Assembly: GCF_007748035.1 (NCBI RefSeq)
Contig: NZ_CP036278.1
Coordinates: 2,294,001 to 2,358,000, forward strand
Source: Aeoliella mucimassa
GTDB taxonomy: Bacteria; Planctomycetota; Planctomycetia; Pirellulales; Lacipirellulaceae
DNA: 64,000 nucleotides
Reading direction: 5' to 3'
How positions within the stretch are numbered: the stretch's first letter is position 1; every line of letters begins with the position of its first letter. The notes below the pieces were generated by a model. The model was not told the DNA's origin, made no database searches, and worked only from the letters and a program-made list of their open reading frames with translations. This document shows positions 54,260 through 62,286 of the stretch, in pieces. A program made the translations under genes and the position numbers.

Positions 54260-56035
54260 TCAGAAATGCCAAGCCCAGGGAATCAGCAAAGCGGCGACGC
54301 CGGCTAGTAGCAGGTTGAGCGGGGCACCCACGCGCAGGTAGTCGCCGAAGCGATAACCGCCCGGCCCGTAGACCATGAGATTGGTCTGGTAGCCAATCGG
54401 AGTCATAAAACTGGCCGAGGCGGCCAACGCAAGGGCCATGAGGAATGGCCGCGAATCGACTTCGAGCAGCGCGGCAGTTTCAAGACAGATGGGAAACAGC
54501 AAAATGGCAATCGCGTTGTTGGTAATCAGTTCGGTGAGAATCGACGCGAGCAAGTAGATGCACAACAAGGCCGCGATCGGCCCGAAGCCCCGGGTCGCCT
54601 CGACGAGACCGCTCGCCACCTGTCCGGCGACCCCCGAGTTCTCCAGCGCGATACCCACGGCAAACGCCGAGGCAATGGTAACGAGCACCTGCCATTCAAT
54701 GCTGCTGCGAGCTTCGCTGGCCGAGATGCATCCGGTGAGCACCATCGCCACGGCAACCAACGCGGCCGCAATCAGGGTGTCGACGATGCCGGTGGCCATC
54801 AGCACGATCAGCAGGCAGAGTAGGATGCCGGCTATCCACGCGCGATGGCTGCGGAACGGGCGGTAATCGTCGACATCGCTTACCAGATAAAACGCTGGAT
54901 CGTTGCGGTACGCCCGCGCAAAGTGGGGAGGAGTTTGTAGCAGCAGCGTATCGCCCGCCTGCAAACGAATATCGCCCAGCTTGCTTTCGATGCGGCTCCC
55001 TCCGCGATGCGCGGCCACCACCACCGCTCCGTAGGCAGCGCGAAAATCGGCCTCGCGAATCGTCCGCCCTACGAGCCGCGAACTATCAGACACTACAACT
55101 TCGGCCAGGCGTCGGTGCGACTGCTCGCGAGCGGTATCGCCCGAGAGTCCATCGGCCATCGGCACCAGCCCGGGAATCTTCTGCAGTTCCACGACGCTCG
55201 AGATGATGCCTGCAAACACCAAGCGGTCGCTCGCCTGCAACACCTCGTCGGGGCTGGCCGGCGAGAGCAAATCGCCGGTGCGTTCGATTTCGATCAAGTA
55301 CAGCCCATGCAGATTACGCAGCCCTGCCGACTCGACGGTCTTGCCCAACAACTTGCTGCCAGGTTGCACGAGCATCTCGACAACATACTCGCGGCGGGAG
55401 TTGCCAAGCTGCTCGAGCAGTTCGGTGCGTTCGGGCAGCAGTCGCCGCCCGATGGTGAGCATATAGATGACTCCGACCACCGCGTACGGTAGCCCCACCG
55501 CTCCCAGTTCGAACAGCCCCATGCCTGGCAACCCATGCTGGAGCATCAAACCATGCACCACCAAGTTGGTCGAGGTACCGATGAGCGTGCAGGTGCCACC
55601 GAGGATGGCGAGGTACGAGAGCGGAATGAGCAGCTTCGAGGGACTCACCCGACGTTGGCGACACCAGTCGACCACCACCGGCATGAGCATGGCCACGATC
55701 GGCGTGTTGTTCAGAAATGCCGACGAAGGAATCACGACCGCTGCGAGTCGCTTGAGCACGCTCCGATCGTCGGACGACGACCCCAACAACCGCATGCCGA
55801 CATGGTTGAGCACCCCGGTTTCACGCAGCCCCGCGGCAACAACAAACAGGAAGCCCACGGTCAGCATGCCGGTGTTCGAGAAGCCGGCGACCGCCTCTTT
55901 GGTAGTGATCACCCCCGTGAGCGCCAGGATGGCCGCGCCCATGACGAACAGCAAATCGGGCGGGGCGAGGTTACGTAGCAACGCCACGAACATCGCCAGC
56001 ACAACGGCAACCGTGATCCAAGCATCCAACCCCAT
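54260..56035 (-). CDS. SLC13-family permease with two TrkA-C domains
   Basis: 591 residues. N-terminal membrane helices carry AFLNNTPIVAMLMPVVVDW, the repeated family motif with NNTP, and the second copy is SILTELITNNAIAILLFPI. Between them lie two soluble TrkA-C (RCK_C) domains (VQPGSKLLGKTVESAGLRN; DSSRLVGRTIREADFRA). The family moves sulfate, di-carboxylates or citrate with sodium; in TrkA-C-containing members the substrate is usually an inorganic anion. The gene stands alone between repeats and the PHA-system gene. Confidence 0.9.
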   Translation of the reverse strand: MGLDAWITVAVVLAMFVALLRNLAPPDLLFVMGAAILALTGVITTKEAVAGFSNTGMLTVGFLFVVAAGLRETGVLNHVGMRLLGSSSDDRSVLKRLAAVVIPSSAFLNNTPIVAMLMPVVVDWCRQRRVSPSKLLIPLSYLAILGGTCTLIGTSTNLVVHGLMLQHGLPGMGLFELGAVGLPYAVVGVIYMLTIGRRLLPERTELLEQLGNSRREYVVEMLVQPGSKLLGKTVESAGLRNLHGLYLIEIERTGDLLSPASPDEVLQASDRLVFAGIISSVVELQKIPGLVPMADGLSGDTAREQSHRRLAEVVVSDSSRLVGRTIREADFRAAYGAVVVAAHRGGSRIESKLGDIRLQAGDTLLLQTPPHFARAYRNDPAFYLVSDVDDYRPFRSHRAWIAGILLCLLIVLMATGIVDTLIAAALVAVAMVLTGCISASEARSSIEWQVLVTIASAFAVGIALENSGVAGQVASGLVEATRGFGPIAALLCIYLLASILTELITNNAIAILLFPICLETAALLEVDSRPFLMALALAASASFMTPIGYQTNLMVYGPGGYRFGDYLRVGAPLNLLLAGVAALLIPWAWHF

Positions 56036-56274
56036 CGCGTCATGCCTACGAACGTGGTCCTCTAAAATCCGATAGCACGGGCAAATCGCCCCGCGCAGCC
56101 CGGTGATACCCTATGACCCAAGTCATGACGGAAACACCGAGCTAACGACTATTTTGGCAATCGGCGCGCAGGCTGACTATCCGGGATCGGCCGAAGTTAG
56201 AAGGACCCTTCGCAGCGGAGCAGGTTCGCGACTGCGGTCGCTTTCCCCCGAGGAGGGGACTGCTGGCAGGCAAA

Positions 56275-56589
56275 CTACGCCTTGGGGGGCTTTAGAAGTC
56301 TGACCAGCGAGTCTTTGATAGTCGATTCAATTTGCCCCTTAAACATCATCGCGGCGATCGGAATGTTGCCTTTTACCGTCACATATTCGTCGTCCACGAG
56401 CCCCTCGCCGGTCACGTTCATGCCGAGGGTCTTGAACGAAAACTGCATGCGATCGCCGTCGAAGGTTTGTTCGAGGTTCTTGATCTTGTCGGAGTACTTC
56501 GCACTGATCCCCTCGAGCAGATAGCGGATCTTAGTCGAGGCTTCCTCTTTGGTCGTGTAGTGAGGCACCGAAACGTTAAACTGGGGCAT
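56275..56589 (-). CDS. PHA-system family protein (PHA_gran_rgn)
   Basis: 104 residues from ATG 56589. MPQFNVSVPHYTTKEEASTK is the family start, and FDGDRMQFSFKTLGMNVTGE with the conserved DDEYVTVKGNIPIAAM stretch follow. The family is small beta-rich proteins named from polyhydroxyalkanoate loci but widespread and without a proven role. No PHA genes are adjacent. Confidence 0.8.
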   Translation of the reverse strand: MPQFNVSVPHYTTKEEASTKIRYLLEGISAKYSDKIKNLEQTFDGDRMQFSFKTLGMNVTGEGLVDDEYVTVKGNIPIAAMMFKGQIESTIKDSLVRLLKPPKA

Positions 56590-56734
56590 TACGAAGCGTC
56601 TCCAAGCGGTCGGGCGGATGCGTCGGGGCAAAGGCCCCGCACGTCAGGGTAGGGGGGAGGCCCAAACCATTTAACATAATGGATCGGTGCGAAACCGCCC
56701 AGGCAGTTCGAGCCGCGGCGGGAAAATAGACCCC

Positions 56735-56762
56735 TTGAAGAGATGGCCCAAGCGCAGATAAT
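56735..56762 (+). promoter_or_regulatory. Predicted promoter of tRNA-Glu
   Basis: TTGAAG and GATAAT are separated by 16 bases and end 56 bases before the mature tRNA. Confidence 0.5.
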
Positions 56763-56818
56763 GGGAACTTCCTGTGGCGGGCCGAAATCGCACGCGATTC
56801 GCCCACCAGCAGTGTCCC

Positions 56819-56891
56819 GCCCCGTTCGTCTAGTGGCCTAGGACACCGCCCTCTCACGGCGGCGACAGGGGTTCGACTCCCCTACGGGGTA
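56819..56891 (+). tRNA. tRNA-Glu (CTC)
   Basis: A 73-base cloverleaf. Acceptor GCCCCGT pairs with ACGGGGT (one G-U), the D-arm is CTAGTGGCCTAG, the anticodon CTC is flanked by CCGCC/GGCGG, and the T-arm is AGGGGTTCGACTCCCCT. CCA is not encoded. It is the likely integration site of the element to its right. Confidence 0.95.
56854..56891. other. Probable attachment-site segment of the integrated element
   Basis: The 3' half of tRNA-Glu is also the C-terminal coding end of the neighbouring integrase frame (stop at 56854-56856). Tyrosine integrases commonly use tRNA 3' ends. The other attachment site would lie beyond base 64000 and was not seen. Confidence 0.6.
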
Positions 56892-58199
56892 CTCTGTAAG
56901 CTTGTACACCTCGGGATTCACGCGATTCCCGGGGTTTTTTTATGCTTTGGCTGTCGTTGCTTCCGGTCACTTCCGCTATCTCCGGTGTGTTCCGCAACGA
57001 TTCTGCAACGTTTTCCGGCTCACTGCTGGTGGCTCGCTTGAAGTCCTCATCGGTCACCTGCCAATAGTGTGCTTGTCGGCGACCTTGGTGCTGTGCCCCA
57101 GCCAGGTAGCGGCCACGTGCCCGGGATGCTCTTTGGCAAGTTCGGTGGCTCTGGTTGCCCGCATGTTCTGAAAAAGCTTCGGCCAAGCTACTAGCCCGGC
57201 TCTCTTGATGATTCGTAGCAACTGAGTTCGCAGGTTGGAATTGGAATCTCGGTAGCGGGTAATTACCGGCAGCTCGCTGGTTGGCTGAGCTTCGGGGGTA
57301 AAGTCCTCGGAATCGATCAACTCTTGCCAAGCTGCCTCAAGGTAAGGCTGCAGCTGCGGAAACAGTGGCATAATCCGCTCTTCGTGGCCATCGTGGTGGG
57401 CGGTCTTGGGGCTCCTGACGCGGATTCTCTTGCGTTTCCAATCCACATCGCCCCAAGTTAGGGCCAGATGCTCCGACGGGCAGCGCAGCCCGCCGTACCG
57501 GCTCAGGGCGATGATGAGCTTCCACTGCGTGTCGGGGCATGCTTCGAGCATGGCGTCCGCCTCTTCGCTCGTGACGAAGTAATCACGCTTGCGATTGGCG
57601 GTTACGCTTGTTGCCTTCATGTCGGCAAATGGGCTTTCGTCAATCACTCGTCGCCGAACCGCGTCGCGAAAGAATTGCTTCGCTCGTCCGCACGTTCTGC
57701 GTACCGTGTTTTCCTCCAAGCCTTTCGCGATCAAGCTTCGCCGGAAGTCGTCCGCATCGCCCGGCGTGATGCTATCTAGGTCGCGGTCAACGGAAAAGAA
57801 CTCGACCAGATGCCCGCGAGCCACTTTCAAGTTGATGATTGTCCGCGGTTTCAGTTCTTCCGATCGCTTCGAAATGTAGCCATCAATGAAGGCCCCCAGT
57901 TTGGGCACCGCGGTCTGGGGCTTGGTGGCAACCCTGGGCGCACAGAGTTCGTACTTGGCCAACCGGTCCCGCAGCGAGTTATCGATTCGAGCAAGCCAGT
58001 CGGCAGTAGGTCCGTCGAGGATGCTCCCCGATCGCTTGGTAGATAGCAGGTTTTCGATGTGCCCCTTGGCGGCCTCGGCTTGCTTCTTGGTCAGTTGTCC
58101 AAGTGGAAACGTCGGCCGGTTCCGCTCCCCGATGTTCACTTGAACCGAGTAGCGGGGTTTGCCGGTCCTCTTCGACGTGGTCTTAATCAAACTAGCCAT
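56854..58199 (-). pseudogene. Tyrosine integrase, frameshifted before the catalytic Tyr
   Basis: The main frame runs from 58199 to a stop at 57054: an N-terminal Arm/SAM-like part, then the catalytic domain with RYGGLRCPSEHL (first Arg), HHDGHEERIMPL, MRATRATE (second Arg) and WLGHST (His). At about 57067-57071 an extra GT (AC on the coding strand) shifts the frame, so it ends ADKHTIGR. In the other frame the family C-terminus follows directly (HYWQVTDEDFKRA), with the catalytic Tyr, and continues into tRNA-Glu (YRVPRRGVEPLSPP, stop at 56854). As written the recombinase should be inactive unless a programmed frameshift or sequencing error is involved. Confidence 0.85.
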
Positions 58200-58355
58200 A
58201 GTGGTGCCTTTCGATTGTGCGGCATTCTCAGGCCGCGATATTCAACAGGTCTCAGGGGTCGGGTCAACCGCTTCCGTGCGATCCTGGGGCATCCTGTGGC
58301 TGCCTTTTTGGCAAAGAGCCCCGCCGCGGACGGAACCGCGACGAGGCGGAACTAC

Positions 58356-59654
58356 TCACTTTCCGAACCACGCCAGCACACCAGCCAGTCCCGCTGCAAT
58401 GCTGGTACGCTCCGGCTTAAATAGCAATTGGTCGGCTCGTTTCTCTTGAGAGTACCGAGGATCGATGTAGCTTGCTCTTGTTACTTCGTCGGACGAATGC
58501 CCCAAGCTTTCGGTCGCGTCGCCACCAGCACGATGCAACCAAGTGGCGTGAGTCTTCCGCAGCCGGTGGAACTTGGAGTCGCGGCCTGACGGTAGCCCGG
58601 CGTCCTCCAGGATTCTCCCGTATGCTTTCCATAGCGTGCTGGGGTCGCCATACATGAAAACCTTGTCGCTGCCAGGCATGGTGCGGAACAGGAGCCCCAA
58701 CGCCTTACACGACTCCGGTGAGAGCTTCTTTACTAACTCCCTGCCGCCTCCCTTCCGGTGGCTTATGCGGACAAATCTTTCGTGCAGGTCGATGTCGTCG
58801 CGTGTCAGCTGGAGCAAGGCTCCGATTCGTTCCGCCGTGTCCCACGATGTGTGCAGCAACGCCGGCCAGAACACCGAGCCGGGCATTCCGTAGACTTTGC
58901 GATTCGTGCGGCGTGCTTCGTCGAACAGCTTCCGCACCTCCTGCTTGCTCCAAGCCTTCGGTGCCTTTCGTGTCCTCGATGGCGATTTACATTCAGGCTC
59001 GGGCAGGGTGGTCCTCACAACACACCAGCGAGCGAACGCAAGTATCTTGTTTAACTCGCCGCGGATGGTATCGGCAACAGCCTTTTCGTTCTGACGAGCC
59101 TCGACGTACTTGGCGAAATTGGCGTCTGTCAGACTGCCGACCATTTCGCCACCTATCAGCCGAGCCCAATGATTGAACGCCCCATTGTAGCGGCTTCGGG
59201 TGTTCGTGCGGTGTTGCTTCACCGCATGGTATAGGCATCTCGCATCGGCAATCGGCGTCAAAAGGGTGATACCAGCTTGTTGCACTTCACCTGCGCGAGC
59301 GTCGTTTTCCTGCTCTTTCTTATCGAGTAGATCGACCGCTCTGCGAGTGTTGAACAGCAAAGCGAACTCGGTCGGATTCACCTCCCTTGCGATGGCTCGC
59401 ACCCGCTTGCAGTATGAGTGAGCGGTCTCGGCAGAGGAACCATTGTCGATAAGCCACTCGCCGAACTCGGCCAGGATTGCTTCGGTAACCTCGCCCATGG
59501 TAACGCTGTGCCCCGCGAACCTGTCGAGCGATGAAACCGCGACGCGATATTCCTTGGAGGTGCTGACAGCGTTACCCCAATCATCCTCCCGGGAAGGGAT
59601 AAACGATTCGTTTAGGTATCGCTCGATGGTCCAGTTTGCTAGCTCCTGATTCAT
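58356..59654 (-). CDS. Tyrosine recombinase/integrase, intact
   Basis: 432 residues. The catalytic set is visible in order: Arg in TAERIGALL, Lys in SHRKGGGR, His/Arg in HRLRKTHATWLH, His in SLGHSSDE and Tyr in ASYIDPRYS. The N-terminal half has SAM-like DNA-binding helices. It is more divergent than the tRNA-proximal integrase and not an obvious duplicate. ATG 59654 overlaps the upstream gene stop (ATGA). It could move the element or resolve dimers. Confidence 0.9.
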   Translation of the reverse strand: MNQELANWTIERYLNESFIPSREDDWGNAVSTSKEYRVAVSSLDRFAGHSVTMGEVTEAILAEFGEWLIDNGSSAETAHSYCKRVRAIAREVNPTEFALLFNTRRAVDLLDKKEQENDARAGEVQQAGITLLTPIADARCLYHAVKQHRTNTRSRYNGAFNHWARLIGGEMVGSLTDANFAKYVEARQNEKAVADTIRGELNKILAFARWCVVRTTLPEPECKSPSRTRKAPKAWSKQEVRKLFDEARRTNRKVYGMPGSVFWPALLHTSWDTAERIGALLQLTRDDIDLHERFVRISHRKGGGRELVKKLSPESCKALGLLFRTMPGSDKVFMYGDPSTLWKAYGRILEDAGLPSGRDSKFHRLRKTHATWLHRAGGDATESLGHSSDEVTRASYIDPRYSQEKRADQLLFKPERTSIAAGLAGVLAWFGK

Positions 59655-60220
59655 ACCGCACCCCCTTGCTTTTCGACAGATGCAAAGTCGGAGACCATGA
59701 AGTGAAAACGGTCCCTCTCTTTCTCCAGCTTCACCGCAGCCGCCATCGCATCACCGAGCGTCACATAGTGCGGTCGGTCCTCAACCGTCATCGGAACCAA
59801 GTCGGCACCGAGTAGGTAATAGCGGTCCTCGCCGCGGTAGTCTTTGTCGTCAATCGTTTCCTCGGCGATGAACATCCCGCAGTAAAGCGCTGCTACGATC
59901 AACGCACCGCTCGGGAACCGCTCATCCATGGGGTTTACGAAATCGCCTGCCATCGGAGGCGTGAAGTCGGTCGCCAGCTCGACGGGTCTTCCCAGCATGA
60001 TTGCATCACGCCAATGCAAGTCGTGAGTGTCGAAGCCTGGTTCGAGCTTGTAAACGATCGCGTTGTAGCGGTCGAAAACGTGATAGCTCCGGTGCGGCAA
60101 TAGCACATCGTGAATAGTAGAGGTCCATTCGCGACAACGCCCGTGGGTGTTCTGCCACTCAGCAACGAGTAGATGCTGCTCGCCACTCTTGCCCAGCAAC
60201 GCCTTGGTGATCGGGTACAT
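59651..60220 (-). CDS. Hypothetical protein upstream of the second recombinase
   Basis: 189 residues, no membrane segment. Stretches such as RSYHVFDRYNAIVYKLEPGF and DDKDYRGEDRYYLLGADLVP look globular. I do not recognise a family. Its ATG follows AAAGGG, which falls in the loop of a 6-base AGAAAG/CTTTCT hairpin (60221-60234), so initiation may be controlled. A large structured element lies 48 bases upstream. Coupled by a 4-base overlap to the recombinase gene; a partner or regulator of it is possible. Confidence 0.75.
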   Translation of the reverse strand: MYPITKALLGKSGEQHLLVAEWQNTHGRCREWTSTIHDVLLPHRSYHVFDRYNAIVYKLEPGFDTHDLHWRDAIMLGRPVELATDFTPPMAGDFVNPMDERFPSGALIVAALYCGMFIAEETIDDKDYRGEDRYYLLGADLVPMTVEDRPHYVTLGDAMAAAVKLEKERDRFHFMVSDFASVEKQGGAV

Positions 60221-60267
60221 AGAAAGCCCTTTCTTGGACTACCGAGAATCGGCAGGTCCAAAAAGAA

Positions 60268-60353
60268 AGAGCATGCGCGTACTGGCGTTGCTAGGCGGAT
60301 TGGAAGCCGCCCGGGGTCCTTACGGAGTCCCCACACCAATACGCGCATGCTCT
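60268..60353 (-). ncRNA. Candidate structured RNA / leader element
   Basis: On the minus strand an 18-base stem (AGAGCATGCGCGTATTGG with its partner, one G-U pair) encloses two hairpins, one with GGGG/CCCC and TCC/GGA stems capped by GTAA (a GNRA loop), the other GGCGG/CCGCC. The outer stem is followed by TTCTTTTT. The three-way-junction shape, the G-U pair and the GNRA loop all fit RNA made from the minus strand. It lies in the leader of the gene at 60220, so it may be an attenuator or a separate small RNA. No known RNA family recognised. Confidence 0.55.
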
Positions 60354-61027
60354 CTGATTTTCCAATAGAGTTTAGCATTCCAATTCCTCTTGTGTTGGGT
60401 GGTATCAGATGCCACCTAACGGGTTTAGCGTCCGTATGGTACGCCTTTTCGCTGAATCGTGTCAACCTGTGTTCGTGCTTTGCTCAGCGCGTACCACGGC
60501 CATCTTTGGGGCACTAGGGTCTAGCTCCCGCTCGGCGTCGCGAAAAATCTCATCAACTCCCGAGAGTTAAAAAGATTTCCTGCAAAATTGGTCGAAAAAA
60601 TCCGACTCGAACCAGATAAAGAGCCGTGAAGTCGATCCGATGTGCCCCGACCGGGTTGCAGGCTGGCAGTGCCCGGTACTTTTGCTGGTTACGAATCTCT
60701 TCGCGTTCGGGGGTGTGAGTCCCGCTTTGGTCGGCTTCCATGCCACTACTCGCCGCGCTGTATCGGGCGCGTTCTGGTGAGCAACGCCTGCCCCGAGATA
60801 ATGCAACCACGACCGCTTACGCAACTGCCCGGTGGGGTGTTGCTTCTCGCCTCGATTTGTTACACTAGTGGGTACTGACATTGTCTTTGTCGGCAATTTC
60901 GATTTGCCCTGTTGGGGATGCCACCCCCAGCAGGGTTTTTTTGTGCATCAGTGCGTTATTGTCCATCAAACGCATGATGCCTTCAAGACGGCATTCAACG
61001 CTCGAATAACCGTTAGCAGGTTCGAAC
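60354..61027. other. Gene-poor stretch of the element
   Basis: An imperfect 25-base palindrome (TTGGGTGGTATC A GATGCCACCTAA) lies at 60395-60419. A minus frame at 60553-60810 could be a small phage protein but has no support. A plus-strand terminator at 60907-60942 shows that something is transcribed rightward here. Confidence 0.5.
60907..60942 (+). terminator. Rho-independent terminator, plus strand
   Basis: CCCTGTTGGGG pairs with CCCCAGCAGGG (one mismatch), followed by seven T. A smaller GGCAA/TTGCC hairpin precedes it. A TACACT box near 60862 is a possible start of a short RNA. Confidence 0.85.
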
Positions 61028-61471
61028 TCACCTTTGATTCACCGGTGTTTTCCATCTAGGGTCGCGAAAGCTTGCAGTATCGCGTGCAGAGTTGGCGAAG
61101 TCGGGCGAGCGACCGCCTACGCCGAATTGACATGCGGCTTCAACATCAGAACGCTTGCTTTGTTCGCGCACCGTTGCACGCACAGATTTTGGCTTGCGTT
61201 TCTTCCGCTGTTTGGCTTTCTTGTCCAAGCCATGCGACTTGCCGCGTACGCCAACTGACTTTCCGGCGGCATCGCGGGCAGTCGACTTCATAGAAAGTTT
61301 TCCATCATGTTTATCGGTGCGTTACCCCTGCCGTTCCTTCGCCGCCTTGTCGTACATGTCACGGGCGCGAGCCGCGACCATCGCACGTTGGGATGGTGTT
61401 AGCTGCCCTTGGCAAATCTGGTACTCCGCAATGGGAGATACCGCAAAAAGCACAGCGGTATATTTCTCCAC
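61028..61471 (-). pseudogene. Mobile-element protein gene with an in-frame stop
   Basis: From GTG 61471 the frame reads through LTPSQRAMVAARARDMYDKA to a TAA at 61322-61324, then continues in the same frame with KSTARDAAGKSVGVRGKS and ends at 61028. Both halves resemble one planctomycete/phage protein type with a SQRAMVAA helix and an ARDxAGKxVGVSGKSVD helix-turn-helix region. The simplest reading is one ancestral gene with a nonsense mutation. The downstream part could still be translated from ATG 61291 as an 87-residue basic protein. Confidence 0.5.
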
Positions 61472-61547
61472 CCGGCGGCCGCTTACGCACTGTCCCGAGT
61501 GGTCGGGCTCTCGCCCTAGATTGAATTGTCAAAGATCAGGCCACCCG

Positions 61548-61709
61548 CTAGGCGGTAGCTGCCTCCTCAAGCTCTCCAGCGGTCGGAACGTGCCACGGGG
61601 TAGGCTTCACGACCAACCGCCGATAGGTTTCCGCTTCCGACCAGGTGGCGCGAATCTCTTCGCACAACTGGGCGATTTCCTCGGGGCTTGGGTCGGGTGT
61701 CGATTTCAC
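61548..61709 (-). CDS. Small phage/element protein (53 residues)
   Basis: It starts at GTG 61709 with GGAG ten bases upstream. The sequence is regular and charged (SPEEIAQLCEEIRATWSEAE, then ETYRRLVVKPTPWHVPTAGE), unlike a random frame. It lies between the terminase small subunit and the decayed gene on the same strand. Function unknown. Confidence 0.6.
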   Translation of the reverse strand: MKSTPDPSPEEIAQLCEEIRATWSEAETYRRLVVKPTPWHVPTAGELEEAATA

Positions 61710-61812
61710 TTCGAATAGTCTCCATAGGGTTCGAACAGGCCACGGGATCGACGGGGTTTCCTTACCACTGCAGTAGGCTGGCTAGCATTCGTTGCAGAAT
61801 GCGTGGCACTCG

Positions 61813-62250
61813 CTACCCCTCGACCAGGTTGGCGCGACCTCTCCCGTTGTCGGGCAGGTAGACGTGCACCGGTGCTTTCTGGTCGCCCTTGTGCGTTTGT
61901 TCGATCTTGTCGCCGAACTTCGTGGGGTTGTTCGCCTTCAGCAGGACAATCAGTAGGGAATCGGAGTAGGCGTGTTCGTAGTAGGGCTCGCCGGTCTCGG
62001 GGTGCAGGATCGGAGCGCCATTGCGGTTGAACTTGTACCGCCGCACACCCTCCACAGCTCGCCGGCGGGCTTCCTCTTCGAGCACGTTGGCCGCTTCGGC
62101 CTGGGCCTGTTGGAATTGCTGGGCATAGTCTTCGTCATTCGAGAGCCAGCGGTAGTGCGTCGACACGTGCACGTCGGCGATCTTTGCCGCTTCACTGACG
62201 ATCCCGCACTCCCGGTAGGCGGCTAGGAACTTGATTTGATTTTCGTTCAT
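61813..62250 (-). CDS. Phage terminase small subunit-like protein
   Basis: 145 residues. An N-terminal helix-turn-helix (FLAAYRECGIVSEAAKIADV, then HVSTHYRWLSND) and a helical part follow with EEEARRRAVEGVRRYKFNR and SDSLLIVLLKANNPTKFGD, the pattern of small terminase subunits that bind phage DNA for packaging. The large subunit gene is not in the window. Oriented with the tape-measure-like gene. ATG 62250. Confidence 0.82.
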   Translation of the reverse strand: MNENQIKFLAAYRECGIVSEAAKIADVHVSTHYRWLSNDEDYAQQFQQAQAEAANVLEEEARRRAVEGVRRYKFNRNGAPILHPETGEPYYEHAYSDSLLIVLLKANNPTKFGDKIEQTHKGDQKAPVHVYLPDNGRGRANLVEG

Positions 62251-62286
62251 GGTACTTCACTCCTGTCGTGTCGCGTTGGTGTCGGC

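Noticed and set aside
61155-61718. 187-residue open frame on the plus strand
   Set aside because: It opposes three minus-strand coding signals and has no ribosome-binding site or motif.
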